Shown one piece after another: positions 27,257-37,187 of a DNA stretch of 64,000 nucleotides. Source of the stretch: Bacteroidales bacterium. GTDB taxonomy: Bacteria; Bacteroidota; Bacteroidia; Bacteroidales; UBA932. Position 1 is the first letter of the stretch; every line of letters starts with the position of its first letter. A program made the translations under genes and the position numbers. The notes beneath the pieces are model-generated. The model saw only the letters and a list, made by a program, of their open reading frames with translations, was not told the DNA's origin and did not search any database. Location: contig JAFZOK010000013.1 in the NCBI GenBank assembly GCA_017550655.1, forward strand, positions 372,001 to 436,000, in the 5' to 3' direction.

Positions 27257-29775
27257 TTTTCCCGCTTCTTTCTCAGCGACAGCACAACTGCCGCAACCAG
27301 CAGCAGGACAAGCAGTATGGAGGCTATCAGAGAGTATTTCTCTCCCTTGACAAAGCTTTCCGGCTGGAATGTAAACGTTATGTCTCCGTCTCCCGCAGGA
27401 AGAAGTACTCCTCTCAAAATCCAGTTGGCGCGGAAGATATCCAGTTCCTGTCCGTTCAGCGTTGCTTTCCATCCAGGGTAGTAAACTTCAGAGAATATAG
27501 CAGCCTGCGGAGTCGCTGAGCTATAATGGTATACAAGTTTGTTCGGAGCGTAGCTTGTCAGGTTGATTGAAGCAAAATCATATGCGACACTCATCACCGT
27601 TGTAGAATCCATCTTCATTTCTCCGCGATGAATGCCTTTCAGTCCAGGATTCTTTTCAATGAAATCCTTGCTTACAACAGCCTGTTGCCTCGGATCAATG
27701 TCCTTGAGTTTTGCAATTTCATCATCCGCGTTTTCTGCTTCCACTATATTGCTTGCAAACCAGCAGTTACCTTGTGCATAAGGATTTACAAGCGGAGCCA
27801 TATCCGGGTTGAATATGAAGTAGCGGGTGTTCAGCATACTCAGGACAGGATGATAGGTTATCGCCGAGGATGCTTCCTCGTAAGTTTCCTCGCCCTTGAT
27901 ATCGTTTATCACTCCGCTCATTTCCGGACGGATGTAACGGTCTATAAGATCCTGGTATCTCTGCATCTTTGCAGGAGAATATCCGCCGATGGTCTTGTGG
28001 TGGTAACTGATGTACGCGTTGTTGAAAGGATCTACTGTAAGATCCAGTACGCGGAAATCCGGATCCTTGTCATACTCGTGAATGTACTGGTCTGCAAATC
28101 TTTCATTTAGAACAGCGGTGAATTCCTTGTCTGTGACAAAATCCTTCTCTGATAGATAACGCTTGTCTATTGTCCAGAGGTCTACCAGTCCGAGAACAAT
28201 CAGAGAAGCATACAGCCATCCTTTCTTTATTTTCTTTGATACGGCAAGCAGCAATGCTCCTGCAGCCAGAAGAACAAATACCAGACTTCTGAAAGCATCG
28301 CCTCTAAGCAGGCTTGCCCTGTCGGCCTGTAAAGATGATGCAATCTCTCCCGGCATCTGTCCGTCATAAGGGCTGGAGAAGCTTCCCGCAAGAGAAGGAA
28401 GAAGTGCAAACAAAGCGGCAAATCCACCGGTGATAATTGTTGCCCACATCAGTCCTTTTTTAGCCCTTTCCTTATCCATATTCACAAGGCGGTCAACAGC
28501 CAGGATTCCGAGCACCGGAACGGTCACCTGAAGTATGACCAGAATCATGGAAACCGTCCTGAATTTATTGTACATCGGAGCGTACTCGAAGAAGAGCTTT
28601 GTAGGGGCCATGAAATGGTATCCCCAGGACAGTATAATTGCCAGTGCGCTTACCCCCACAAGCCACCATTTGAGACCACCCTTTACGGTGAACAATCCGA
28701 GCACGAAAAGGAAGATGAAAACAGCACCCATATACATAGGTCCGGCGGTGAATGCCTGAGGCCCCCAGTACAGCGGAAGGTTCTGTACGGTTTGCAGCGC
28801 CTGAGGTGCCGGATAGTTGTACTTTTGGGTGAGTGTTTTGTATGTCTGGGAGGATGATGTCAGCGGTGCGCTGGAGGCTCCGCCGTTGAAGTCCGGGATG
28901 AAAAGGTTTGGAGTTTCCTCAATTCCGTAAGACCACTGGGTAGCATACTCAATGTCCAGACCTTCACGGGTTTTGGTGCTGTTGTCCGCCCCCTTGTCCG
29001 CCCCCGCGGACAGCTCTGTTCCACCCCTCATGGTATGCTGGCCGTACTCGTATGTTGGCCAAAGATGGTTGGTGTTGGCGGCTATTCCCAGCAGCCCGGC
29101 CACCAGTACCGCAACGGAAGTTTTCAGGAACTTTCCGAAGGATTTTTCCCTGATTGCCTTGCAGAATTGCCATATCGCAAAGCCCAGAACAATCAGCGCC
29201 AGATAGTATGTAATCTGGGGGTGGTTTGCCTTGATCTGGAAGCTCAGGGCAAGGCCGAAAAATGCGGCCCCGAGAAGCCAGTTTATACGGTATGCAAAAA
29301 CTAGCGAAGCGATCACCCAAGGCATGAACGCGATGGCCACCATTTTGGTGTTGTGTCCCACCTGGATTATCTGCATATTGTAGGAGCAGAAAGCAACCCC
29401 GATAGCACCCAGAATCGCGAGCCAGATATTGACTCCAAAAGCAAGGAACATCAGGAACGCTCCAACCATGCAAATGATGAGATAACTTGCCGGTCTCTGC
29501 CCTACAAAAAGAGCATCGTAAATATACTTTGTAATGTCTCCGTGATAGATGACGGAAATCGTTGTCGCGGGCATTCCGGAAAACATGGAATTTGTCCAGT
29601 ATGTAGGATCATCCGGATGCTTTTCGTTCCAATCTACAATCTCGTGGCTCATTCCCTTCCAGGAAGAAATGTCGCTCTGGTTAACAACCTTTCCGCTCAA
29701 AGTATATGGCGCGTATGCGTAACCAATGATTATAAACGCCACAATGGCAAGTATATACGGGAGTAGTTTTTTCAT
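27253..29775 (-). CDS. YfhO-family polytopic membrane protein
   Basis: 840 residues. Many membrane segments (about 12) in the first 520 residues, starting with LLPYILAIVAFIIIGYAYA, then a soluble C-terminal domain of about 260 residues with YAPNKLVYHYSSATPQAAIF and SEVYYPGWKATLNGQE, and a final membrane helix. The VY.pgW.a.vdG motif and overall layout match the YfhO family, GT-C-like proteins implicated in transfer of lipid-linked sugars to envelope polymers. In the same operon as a glycosyltransferase one base upstream, so a role in glycan modification is likely. The acceptor is unknown. Confidence 0.85.
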   Translation of the reverse strand: MKKLLPYILAIVAFIIIGYAYAPYTLSGKVVNQSDISSWKGMSHEIVDWNEKHPDDPTYWTNSMFSGMPATTISVIYHGDITKYIYDALFVGQRPASYLIICMVGAFLMFLAFGVNIWLAILGAIGVAFCSYNMQIIQVGHNTKMVAIAFMPWVIASLVFAYRINWLLGAAFFGLALSFQIKANHPQITYYLALIVLGFAIWQFCKAIREKSFGKFLKTSVAVLVAGLLGIAANTNHLWPTYEYGQHTMRGGTELSAGADKGADNSTKTREGLDIEYATQWSYGIEETPNLFIPDFNGGASSAPLTSSSQTYKTLTQKYNYPAPQALQTVQNLPLYWGPQAFTAGPMYMGAVFIFLFVLGLFTVKGGLKWWLVGVSALAIILSWGYHFMAPTKLFFEYAPMYNKFRTVSMILVILQVTVPVLGILAVDRLVNMDKERAKKGLMWATIITGGFAALFALLPSLAGSFSSPYDGQMPGEIASSLQADRASLLRGDAFRSLVFVLLAAGALLLAVSKKIKKGWLYASLIVLGLVDLWTIDKRYLSEKDFVTDKEFTAVLNERFADQYIHEYDKDPDFRVLDLTVDPFNNAYISYHHKTIGGYSPAKMQRYQDLIDRYIRPEMSGVINDIKGEETYEEASSAITYHPVLSMLNTRYFIFNPDMAPLVNPYAQGNCWFASNIVEAENADDEIAKLKDIDPRQQAVVSKDFIEKNPGLKGIHRGEMKMDSTTVMSVAYDFASINLTSYAPNKLVYHYSSATPQAAIFSEVYYPGWKATLNGQELDIFRANWILRGVLLPAGDGDITFTFQPESFVKGEKYSLIASILLVLLLVAAVVLSLRKKREN

Positions 29776-29776
29776 T

Positions 29777-31126
29777 CTACTTGGATTTTAAAATTATTTC
29801 ATCAAGCATTTTTGCAAAGTCTTCAGATGCTTTTACTCTGGAGAATTTGCTATGTGTGTTCGTCTTATTTTCTTTTACGCCTCCAAAATCTGCCCGGATT
29901 TTTTCAACAGATTTTCTTATACCGTTTTCATCTTCGAATTCGCAGATAATTCCGCTTCCGGTAGTCTTTAATTCTTCCGCAAGATTTCCGTCCACAGGAC
30001 CGAATGCAAGTATCCTGTTTCCCGTTGCCAGATATTCAAAGAATTTGCCTGTAAGAATAGCCCTGGATTCCTTTTCCTTTCTTAGCGGAAGCAGAAGGAG
30101 ATCCGCTCTCTTCATCCATGCAATGCTCGTTGTATGAGGAACATACCCAAGATCAACATAATTGTCAGAAAGCCCGTTCTCCGCAATTTCTTCTTTCACG
30201 CATCCATCGGTTTGGCCCATCACGGCAATCAAAAGTTTTTGCCTGAAATCCGCATCTTTTTTGGCAATATCGCCGAGTATATTCCAAAGCTTGTCAGGGT
30301 CTGCACTTTTAGGCAAAAGACCTGTGTGCGCAACAACAAATTTTCCCGCTGTTTTCTCCGCGATTTCTTTTTCTGCAGAGGCGAGTTCCGGATTCTTTTC
30401 AGTTGAAAAATCATCCGGATCATAGCCGTTTGGAATCATGGAAACCTTGTTGGCAAAAGTGGTGTATTCTCCAGTGGAAAACTCGGTTTTCATCTGCTCT
30501 GAAACCACGATGATTCTGTCCGCCTCCTCAAGCACACTCCTTTCAAGAGACTTGTGTTTTCTCAGCGATTTTTCACTCAAGCCAAGATGCTTGAAATAGA
30601 AAATATTTGTCCATGGATCCCTGAAATCAGCAATCCACGTAATGTTGAAAACTCTGTGGATTTCTCTTGCAATCAGGTGCATAGAGTGTGGCGGTCCGGT
30701 GCTTATGATTGCATCAACATTGTTTTGTCCAATATATTTTTTCAGGAATTTAATGGAAGGTTTTACCCACCATACTCTAGGATCCGGAATAAACCAGTTG
30801 GCTCGGATGTAACCCGAAAGTTTTTGGATAAAACCCTTCTTTTTTCCCGAGACAATATTTGCCTGAATATGTTCTCCCTTCTTCTTTCCGGTAAGGAATT
30901 TATAAGCTGCGTAGGGCTCCCGGATTTTTCTCTTGATGACTTCAAGATCCGGGGAAATGTCTTTAAGCAAAGACTCGTCAACAGAATTCACGTCCGGATT
31001 TTCCGGTGTGTAAATTACAGGCGTCCATCCGTACTTCGGAAGATACTTGGAAGTTTTCAGCCATCGCTGAACTCCGCTGCCTCCACTAGGTGGCCAGTAA
31101 TATGTGATGACGAGAACTTTCCTCAT
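29777..31126 (-). CDS. Glycosyltransferase, GT4-like (GT-B fold)
   Basis: 449 residues. The N terminus MRKVLVITYYWPPSGGSGVQ has the glycine-rich loop of GT-B enzymes; ISTGPPHSMHLIAREIHR and WIADFRDPWTN sit in the acceptor domain, and VVAHTGLLPKSADPDKLW and FFEYLATGNRILAFGP (donor-site EYLA.G) in the donor domain. It would transfer a sugar from a nucleotide-sugar on the cytoplasmic side. It lies between a beta-lactamase-fold gene (3 bases) and yfhO-like (1 base). Composition is somewhat AT-richer than the neighbouring housekeeping genes, usual for surface-glycan genes. Confidence 0.88.
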   Translation of the reverse strand: MRKVLVITYYWPPSGGSGVQRWLKTSKYLPKYGWTPVIYTPENPDVNSVDESLLKDISPDLEVIKRKIREPYAAYKFLTGKKKGEHIQANIVSGKKKGFIQKLSGYIRANWFIPDPRVWWVKPSIKFLKKYIGQNNVDAIISTGPPHSMHLIAREIHRVFNITWIADFRDPWTNIFYFKHLGLSEKSLRKHKSLERSVLEEADRIIVVSEQMKTEFSTGEYTTFANKVSMIPNGYDPDDFSTEKNPELASAEKEIAEKTAGKFVVAHTGLLPKSADPDKLWNILGDIAKKDADFRQKLLIAVMGQTDGCVKEEIAENGLSDNYVDLGYVPHTTSIAWMKRADLLLLPLRKEKESRAILTGKFFEYLATGNRILAFGPVDGNLAEELKTTGSGIICEFEDENGIRKSVEKIRADFGGVKENKTNTHSKFSRVKASEDFAKMLDEIILKSK

Positions 31127-31129
31127 TTT

Positions 31130-32368
31130 CTATTTATCAGCTTCCGTGCCCTTGATAAGGTTCTGGTACAGGCAGTTGGCAACCCTGTTGTGCATTGCCT
31201 GGAAGCCGTTCTCGTATTTGCTCTTGCAGCCGTTTGTCATCAGCACGATGCCGAAGGTGCGCTCCTTGTTCCAGGTCATGAGGGTGTATACTCCGTATGC
31301 TCCGCCGGTGTGGCCCACCATTGTCTTTCCCGGAATCAGATCCTTGTTGTTCCACAAGGCGAATCCGTAGTAAACGGGATTTCCTCCCTTGAAGCCTTCT
31401 TCTCCGTTGGTTTCCGTAAAGCGGCTCTGCATCAGGAGAGCACTCTCTGAAGACATAATCTTCACGCCTTCTGGAGATGTTCCCAGTCCCATGTGCATCA
31501 TCATAACCTTTGCAAGTCCTACAGGATTGATCTTAAGTCCTCCTGTCGGGGAGAAAATAGGGGTTGAGTATCCGAACTTGTAGTTTGCAATCTCCTGTGT
31601 TCTTGGAGCGTATGCTTCAGGCTGCTCTTTCCACACACCGTCCTTGTCCTTCTGGTACAGGGAAACAAACTTGCTCTGGTCCAGGCTCTCTACCCAATAA
31701 CCGGCATAGTCGAGTCCGAGAGGTGCCAGAACGTTACCCACAACATACTGGTCAAATCTTATGTGGCTGATTCTTTCCAGGATGGTTCCAAGCGTATTGT
31801 AGTTAAGGTTGCAATACTCGTATCTTGTTCCCGGACGGTAGTCATTATATGCCTTCTCCCAGTTAGGATTCTTTGACGGGTCAAACACATCCATCTTGAA
31901 ATAGCCCTCGCTATCGTTCAGGGAAGAGGTATGGCTCAGCAGCATTGCGGGAGTAATCTTTACATCCGGCCACTTTGGATTCCTTACCTTGAATCCCACC
32001 AGGTCAGACACATCTGCATCAAGATCTATGAGTCCTCTTTCTGCTAACTGCATTATTGATGTTGCGGTGAAAGACTTTGATATAGAGGCGATTCTGAAAA
32101 TATCATCCTCTGCCAGCGGAGTCTTGGTTTCCAGATTCTTGTAACCCCAGCTGTTCTTGTATATGATTTTTCCGTTGGCTACGACTGCAACACCCAGACC
32201 TATAGCGTCCAGGTCTTTCATAATCTTCTCGATGTTCTTGTCTATGCCCCCCGAATAATCCCCAACGGGAACCTGGGCCAAAGAAACTGTGCTGAACGCA
32301 GCACATAAAAAAGCAGCAGCAATAATCATTGCGCCCTTCCTGATAGAATTGAAAACAGACTTTTTCAT
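31130..32368 (-). CDS. Serine hydrolase of the beta-lactamase/AmpC-like fold
   Basis: 412 residues with a signal peptide (GAMIIAAAFLCAAFSTVSLAQ). Catalytic motifs: S95ISK98 (SxxK), YCN in RYEYCNLNYNTLG, and HTGG in MVGHTGGAYGVYTL replacing KTG. The family (class C beta-lactamases, D-Ala-D-Ala carboxypeptidase R61, EstB-type esterases) includes peptidases and esterases; resistance cannot be inferred. It is periplasmic and first gene of a three-gene transcript with a glycosyltransferase and a YfhO-like protein. Confidence 0.88.
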   Translation of the reverse strand: MKKSVFNSIRKGAMIIAAAFLCAAFSTVSLAQVPVGDYSGGIDKNIEKIMKDLDAIGLGVAVVANGKIIYKNSWGYKNLETKTPLAEDDIFRIASISKSFTATSIMQLAERGLIDLDADVSDLVGFKVRNPKWPDVKITPAMLLSHTSSLNDSEGYFKMDVFDPSKNPNWEKAYNDYRPGTRYEYCNLNYNTLGTILERISHIRFDQYVVGNVLAPLGLDYAGYWVESLDQSKFVSLYQKDKDGVWKEQPEAYAPRTQEIANYKFGYSTPIFSPTGGLKINPVGLAKVMMMHMGLGTSPEGVKIMSSESALLMQSRFTETNGEEGFKGGNPVYYGFALWNNKDLIPGKTMVGHTGGAYGVYTLMTWNKERTFGIVLMTNGCKSKYENGFQAMHNRVANCLYQNLIKGTEADK

Positions 32369-32402
32369 TGTATCTAATACTTATAATCGCCGATTAATAC
32401 TT

Positions 32403-32410
32403 CAAAGATA
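32403..32410 (-). promoter_or_regulatory. -7 promoter element for the beta-lactamase-fold operon
   Basis: The minus strand reads TATCTTTG, matching TAnnTTTG, 34 bases before the start at 32368. Confidence 0.55.
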
Positions 32411-32433
32411 ATGCAAATTAGCAACACCTTCTA

Positions 32434-33123
32434 TTAATTAATTGGTATGAAATATTCGTTTAAATTTAAATGATTTATGTGTTTGAACTTTCCGGAGAGT
32501 TTGTGAATCTTTCCGTCCCGGCTTTTAAATTTTATGTTAAAGTCAACATCGAAAAAATAACCCTTTTTTATTTTGGTTGTCATTCTTAAGTCCAACTCCT
32601 CATATGCGATTTCTTTGGCGTTAGTTATTTTACAATCACCCTCCAGGTGGATCCACTCTTGCCCGTCAGCGTCTTTTCCCCAGTAACATAACTTGCAAGG
32701 GGCATCAATAACAGGATAATTCCATACATCAAGATCATAATAATCTTTATCGAAAATAACTTCGTATTGCCCATCTTGTGGCAGGTTATTTACAGGAAGC
32801 ATAATGGACAGGAGGCTGCCATCGTCCAGAAACCTTTTGGGGTCTGTAGTGCTGTTCGTGGCATTTTCTTTTTTGACCTGCCTGGTAATAAGTGCATATA
32901 CTCTGTATCCCGTTTCAAAAGAGCCGGTTAAAATCCGATAAAACAACTTTTCTTCACTAATATTTTTGTCTTTGAAGAAAATTACCTTACCGTCAAGTGT
33001 TATTTTCGCCTCTGATTTAGGAAAACTCTTATATACATCCTTTTCTGCATCTTCTTTTGAACAACTGCAGAAAATGGCGGATACGAAAGCTAAAACCACA
33101 AAGAAAGAAACATGGAATCTCAT
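32434..33123 (-). CDS. AT-rich lipoprotein of unknown function
   Basis: 229 residues. Lipoprotein signal RFHVSFFVVLAFVSAIFCSC with two candidate lipidation cysteines (19 and 21). The mature part looks beta-rich (ITLDGKVIFFKDKNISEEKL, YRVYALITRQVKKEN, QYEVIFDKDYYDLDVW, GYFFDVDFNIKFKSRDGKIH) and resembles small Bacteroidota lipoproteins with a lipocalin- or Ig-like fold, but no family is recognised. G+C is visibly lower than in the flanks, suggesting recent arrival. No exact promoter element was found upstream. Confidence 0.6.
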   Translation of the reverse strand: MRFHVSFFVVLAFVSAIFCSCSKEDAEKDVYKSFPKSEAKITLDGKVIFFKDKNISEEKLFYRILTGSFETGYRVYALITRQVKKENATNSTTDPKRFLDDGSLLSIMLPVNNLPQDGQYEVIFDKDYYDLDVWNYPVIDAPCKLCYWGKDADGQEWIHLEGDCKITNAKEIAYEELDLRMTTKIKKGYFFDVDFNIKFKSRDGKIHKLSGKFKHINHLNLNEYFIPIN

Positions 33124-33178
33124 AATGTTGATTAGTCTATTAGGCGTAAAGATAGTATAAATGTCCGGATTTAAATGC

Positions 33179-33186
33179 TAAATTTG
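33179..33186 (+). promoter_or_regulatory. -7 promoter element for mutS
   Basis: TAAATTTG matches TAnnTTTG with only 4 bases before the ATG at 33191, the tightest spacing in the window. Confidence 0.55.
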
Positions 33187-33190
33187 CGGT

Positions 33191-35854
33191 ATGGGAGAAA
33201 GGAATCTGAACACCCCGATGATGAAGCAATATGTGCAGTTCAAGGCACAGTACCCCCAGGCGGTCCTGCTGATGAGGGTTGGGGATTTCTATGAGGCGTA
33301 TGGAGATGATGCCATTACCGTAAGCAAGGTGCTTGGGATTGTACTCACAAAGCGCAGCAATGGAGTTCCTTCTTCCGTGGAACTTTGCGGATTCCCGCAT
33401 CATAGCCTGCAGACCTATCTTCCAAAGCTTGTCCGCTCCGGATACAAGGTTGCAGTATGCGACCAGCTGGAAGACCCCAAGATGACCAAGACTCTGGTCA
33501 AGAGGGGCGTAACGGAACTCGTGACGCCGGGAGTTGCGTACAATGACGATATCCTTGACCGCACATCCAATAACTATCTTGCGGCTTTTGCCTTTGATGG
33601 GCAGGAATGCGGAGCGGCTTTCCTTGACGTGTCTACCGGAACATTCAAGGTAGCTCAGGGAAAGCTGGACTTTATGGATGTATTGCTCAGCGATATGTCT
33701 CCTAAGGAAGTGCTGCTGAAGAAGGGTTACGAGGACGGTTTCCGCAAGCAGTTTGGAGATGGCTGGTACATTACTCCGATGGATGAATGGGCGTTTGTGG
33801 AAGAGGCCTGTGCAGACAAGCTGGAGAAGCAGTTCGGGGCAATGGCTCTCAAGGGCTTCGGCATAGAGAAGATGGCTCTTGCAAAGACTGCCGCCGGAGC
33901 GGTGCTTTTCTATCTGGAGCAGAACCGCATCTCCAACCTTGCAAGTTTTGATGCGGTAACAATCAAAGGCCAGAGCGGAACATTCCACATAAATTCCATT
34001 TCCAGAATAGACCGCGGAAATTTCGTTTGGCTGGACAGGTTCACCGTTAAGAATCTGGAGATATTCAACTCCTTCTCCACGGACGGAGTTTCCCTGATGG
34101 ATGTGGTGGACAAGACGGTTTCCCCGATGGGGGCCCGCCTGCTGCGTTCCTGGATTGCGCTGCCTCTTCTGGATCCCGAAAATATAGAGCAGAGATATGA
34201 TGCCGTGGAGTTTTTCCTCCAGCATCAGGAAACCTCTGATGCTATAAGGCAATGCCTTGAAAATACGGGAGATATGGAAAGGATTCTTTCCCGCGCATCC
34301 ACAGGAAAGATTACCCCGAGGGAGATGGTGATGCTTCACCGTTCACTCGCCCAGACAAAGCCGGTCGCCGAGGAACTTGACAAGGCTGAAGGCAGAAAAG
34401 GCATAGAGAAGATTATTCCTTCTGCAAGTGTTTTCTATCGCGACCTGGAAAAATACGAGGCTCTGGATGCTTTGATTTCACGCACGATTAAAGAAGATGC
34501 GGCATCGGTTTTTGGCAAGGGTGAAATCATTGCCGCTGGAGTTGATGCTGAGCTGGATGAACTCAGGAAAATCTCTACAGACAGCAAGGATTATCTTCTG
34601 AAGATGCAGCAGAGGGAAAGCGAGAGAACGGGTATTCCATCGCTGAAGATTAGCTACAACAATGTCTTCGGATATTACCTGGAAGTAAGGAACACTTACA
34701 AGTCAAGCGTTCCGCAGGAATGGATTAGAAAGCAGACGCTTGTAAATGCGGAAAGATACATTACTCCGGAACTCAAGGAATACGAGGAAAAGATTCTTGG
34801 CGCTGAGGAGAAAATCATATCCATAGAGCAGCGCATATTCCTTTCCCTTGTTGTTGAAATCCAGAAGAATATACCGGCCGTTCAGGGGTGCTGCCACTTC
34901 ATTTCCGAAGTGGACTGCCTGCTTGGTTTTGCCCGCTTGGCTCAGGAGAGAAACTATTGCCGTCCGAGCGTTGACAATTCCCTTAAGATTGAGATAGAGA
35001 AGGGCCGCCATCCTGTACTGGAAACCCGCATGGAGCCAGGACAGGAATATGTTGCAAACGATCTCCTTCTTGACAATGAAAACCAGCAGATCATCATCCT
35101 CACCGGACCAAACATGTCTGGTAAGTCTGCCTTGCTGAGACAAACCGCGCTAATCGTTCTGCTCGCCCAGTGCGGAAGCTTTGTCCCGGCCAAGAGCGCC
35201 AAGATTGGAATAGTTGACAAGATATTCACAAGAGTCGGTGCTTCGGACAACATCTCCCAGGGAGAATCCACCTTTATGGTAGAGATGCTGGAAACCTCGG
35301 CGATTCTCCACAATATCACAGACAAGAGCCTCGTGCTTCTGGATGAGATCGGAAGGGGAACCTCCACCTTCGATGGAATGAGCATCGCGTGGGCGATTGT
35401 AGAGTACCTGCACCAGAACAGGACCGGTCATCCGAAGACCATCTTTGCAACTCATTATCACGAGCTTAACGAGCTTGAGGAAATCTATCCGAGAGTCAAG
35501 AACTTCCACATAGAAGTCAAGGAATCCGGCAAGGAAATCATCTTCCTCCGACATCTTAAACCGGGCGGAGTTGCCCACAGTTTCGGTATCCACGTGGCAA
35601 GGCTTGCCGGTATGCCGGAACCTCTTCTCGATTCTGCGGAAAAGATGCTGTCAAAACTGGAGAAACAGGAAAAGGAAAACGCCAAAAAATCGCTGAGAAA
35701 ACAGGATGATCCTATGCAGCTCTCTTTTTTCCAGCTGGACGATCCAACCCTTTCCGCAATCAAGACAAAACTCGAGGAGTCAGACCTTAACAACATGACT
35801 CCACTCCAGGCCTTCGACCTCCTCCGCTCCCTCCAATCCGAACTCGGCCTATAA
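33191..35854 (+). CDS. mutS: DNA mismatch repair protein MutS
   Basis: 887 residues, MutS1 type. The mismatch-reading motif F33YE35 is in the N-terminal domain (MRVGDFYEAYGDDA), followed by connector, lever and clamp, and the ATPase domain with Walker A G639PNMSGKS646, Walker B LVLLDEIGRGTSTFDG and ATHYHEL. It recognises mismatches and recruits MutL. Because the promoter element ends 4 bases before this ATG, the mRNA may be leaderless or translation may begin at ATG 33218 or 33221 (MMKQYVQFK); the family's usual N terminus is compatible with either. It abuts the convergent permease gene with no spacer. Confidence 0.97.
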   Translation: MGERNLNTPMMKQYVQFKAQYPQAVLLMRVGDFYEAYGDDAITVSKVLGIVLTKRSNGVPSSVELCGFPHHSLQTYLPKLVRSGYKVAVCDQLEDPKMTKTLVKRGVTELVTPGVAYNDDILDRTSNNYLAAFAFDGQECGAAFLDVSTGTFKVAQGKLDFMDVLLSDMSPKEVLLKKGYEDGFRKQFGDGWYITPMDEWAFVEEACADKLEKQFGAMALKGFGIEKMALAKTAAGAVLFYLEQNRISNLASFDAVTIKGQSGTFHINSISRIDRGNFVWLDRFTVKNLEIFNSFSTDGVSLMDVVDKTVSPMGARLLRSWIALPLLDPENIEQRYDAVEFFLQHQETSDAIRQCLENTGDMERILSRASTGKITPREMVMLHRSLAQTKPVAEELDKAEGRKGIEKIIPSASVFYRDLEKYEALDALISRTIKEDAASVFGKGEIIAAGVDAELDELRKISTDSKDYLLKMQQRESERTGIPSLKISYNNVFGYYLEVRNTYKSSVPQEWIRKQTLVNAERYITPELKEYEEKILGAEEKIISIEQRIFLSLVVEIQKNIPAVQGCCHFISEVDCLLGFARLAQERNYCRPSVDNSLKIEIEKGRHPVLETRMEPGQEYVANDLLLDNENQQIIILTGPNMSGKSALLRQTALIVLLAQCGSFVPAKSAKIGIVDKIFTRVGASDNISQGESTFMVEMLETSAILHNITDKSLVLLDEIGRGTSTFDGMSIAWAIVEYLHQNRTGHPKTIFATHYHELNELEEIYPRVKNFHIEVKESGKEIIFLRHLKPGGVAHSFGIHVARLAGMPEPLLDSAEKMLSKLEKQEKENAKKSLRKQDDPMQLSFFQLDDPTLSAIKTKLEESDLNNMTPLQAFDLLRSLQSELGL

Positions 35855-37168
35855 TCATTTGGAGTTGATGGCGTCTACTGGATTCAGGCGGGCGGCGCTC
35901 CAGGCTGGGAGCAGTCCGCTGAGGATTCCGATTACAGATGCTATGGCGACTCCGGAAAGGATGTTTCCGAAGGTCAGGTGAACGTCATATTCGGCAGGGA
36001 TTGGAGCAATCCACAGTATAAGGGCCACAATAAGAATACCCACCAAAGCTCCCGCCACAGCAAGTATGAGGGCTTCCGCAAGGAACTGGGTCATAATGAA
36101 GTAGCGCTTGGCACCAAGGGCTTTCTGGATGCCTATGATCTTGGTCCTCTCCTTAACGGAAACGAACATAATGTTTGCAATGCCGAAGCCTCCGATAAGA
36201 AGGGAGAATGCTGCGATGATCCATCCTACAGTTCTGATGACGCCAAGTATTTTGTCCAGCATATCTGTGAGGGTGGAAAACTCGTTGATGGAAAAGTCGT
36301 TTTTCTGCCCCGGGCGGATTCTTCTGGCCTGGCGCATAAGAACGCGGAGTTCCTGTGTTAGCTCCGCACTGGTTACGCCCTCTTTCGGAATGGCGTCAAG
36401 TTCTCCGTCCGGTTCTCTCAGGCCGAAGACCATTTTGCCGGCAAGGTATGGGATATAGACCGCATTGTCAAAATCGGTAAAGTTGGTTATGCTTTCTCCC
36501 TGCTTTTCCATAACACCCACAACAGTAACGGAATAGCCCTTAATCTTTATGGATTTTCCAATAGGGTCCTCTTCCTGGAACAGGGATGTTGCAACAGCGT
36601 TTCCGAGAAGGGCAACAAGATTGCCGCCGTCAAATTCCGCCCTGGTAATCATTCTGCCCTTGTCGATATTGATCTTGAGAACTTTTTCCAGCGCGTTTGT
36701 GGAGCACCCTACACTTACGTTGCTTGCTGTATTGCGGCCGTATTTGATGCTGCAGGAAGAACCGTATGTGAAAAGAAAATCTTCCGCCAGCTTTGAGTTT
36801 GCCTTCAGGAACTTGAAATGGTTATATGTAATATCCGGCCTTTTCATATAGTCCCACCAGCGGTATTCCGTAAAACCGCCGCTTTCCATCTGGATATTGC
36901 CGTCTTCGTCTTCCGGGCCCATTGGCCATTTGGAAACCTGCACCAGGTTGCTTGAGAAAGACTCAAACCCTTTCTTGACATTGGATTTGAGAGCGTCAAC
37001 TGCCGTGAAAATCGCTACAATCGTGAAGATGCCGATACTAACTCCAAGCAAAGACAAGAATGTGCGGAACTTGTTGTTCTTAAGTTCGTTCCAGGTAAAG
37101 ACAACACCCTCCTTGAGCTGTATCAGGACAACTCTTCCCTTCTTTATCAGTCTCTTCAATCCTTCCAT
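35855..37168 (-). CDS. MacB/FtsX-like ABC transporter permease
   Basis: 437 residues. An N-terminal TM helix (FLSLLGVSIGIFTIVAIFTA), a periplasmic MacB_PCD domain of about 225 residues, then three TM helices of the FtsX domain with ALGAKRYFIMTQFLAEALIL and a C-terminal ARLNPVDAI. This is the MacB/LolE-type mechanotransmission topology. No ATPase gene lies beside it; the LolD-like ATPase at 47775 is 10 kb away. Relatives extrude lipoproteins, peptides or siderophores. It follows rsmA by 19 bases on the same strand. Confidence 0.9.
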   Translation of the reverse strand: MEGLKRLIKKGRVVLIQLKEGVVFTWNELKNNKFRTFLSLLGVSIGIFTIVAIFTAVDALKSNVKKGFESFSSNLVQVSKWPMGPEDEDGNIQMESGGFTEYRWWDYMKRPDITYNHFKFLKANSKLAEDFLFTYGSSCSIKYGRNTASNVSVGCSTNALEKVLKINIDKGRMITRAEFDGGNLVALLGNAVATSLFQEEDPIGKSIKIKGYSVTVVGVMEKQGESITNFTDFDNAVYIPYLAGKMVFGLREPDGELDAIPKEGVTSAELTQELRVLMRQARRIRPGQKNDFSINEFSTLTDMLDKILGVIRTVGWIIAAFSLLIGGFGIANIMFVSVKERTKIIGIQKALGAKRYFIMTQFLAEALILAVAGALVGILIVALILWIAPIPAEYDVHLTFGNILSGVAIASVIGILSGLLPAWSAARLNPVDAINSK

Positions 37169-37187
37169 AAGCTCAAATGTTTTACTG

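Noticed and set aside
31130-32368. Reading the beta-lactamase-fold gene as an antibiotic resistance gene
   Set aside because: The family contains many peptidases and esterases, the KTG motif is HTG, and the context is glycan assembly.
33140-34339. Long open frame (399 codons) antisense to mutS
   Set aside because: Low-complexity, no recognisable domain, fully inside mutS; the long frame is a by-product of mutS codon use.
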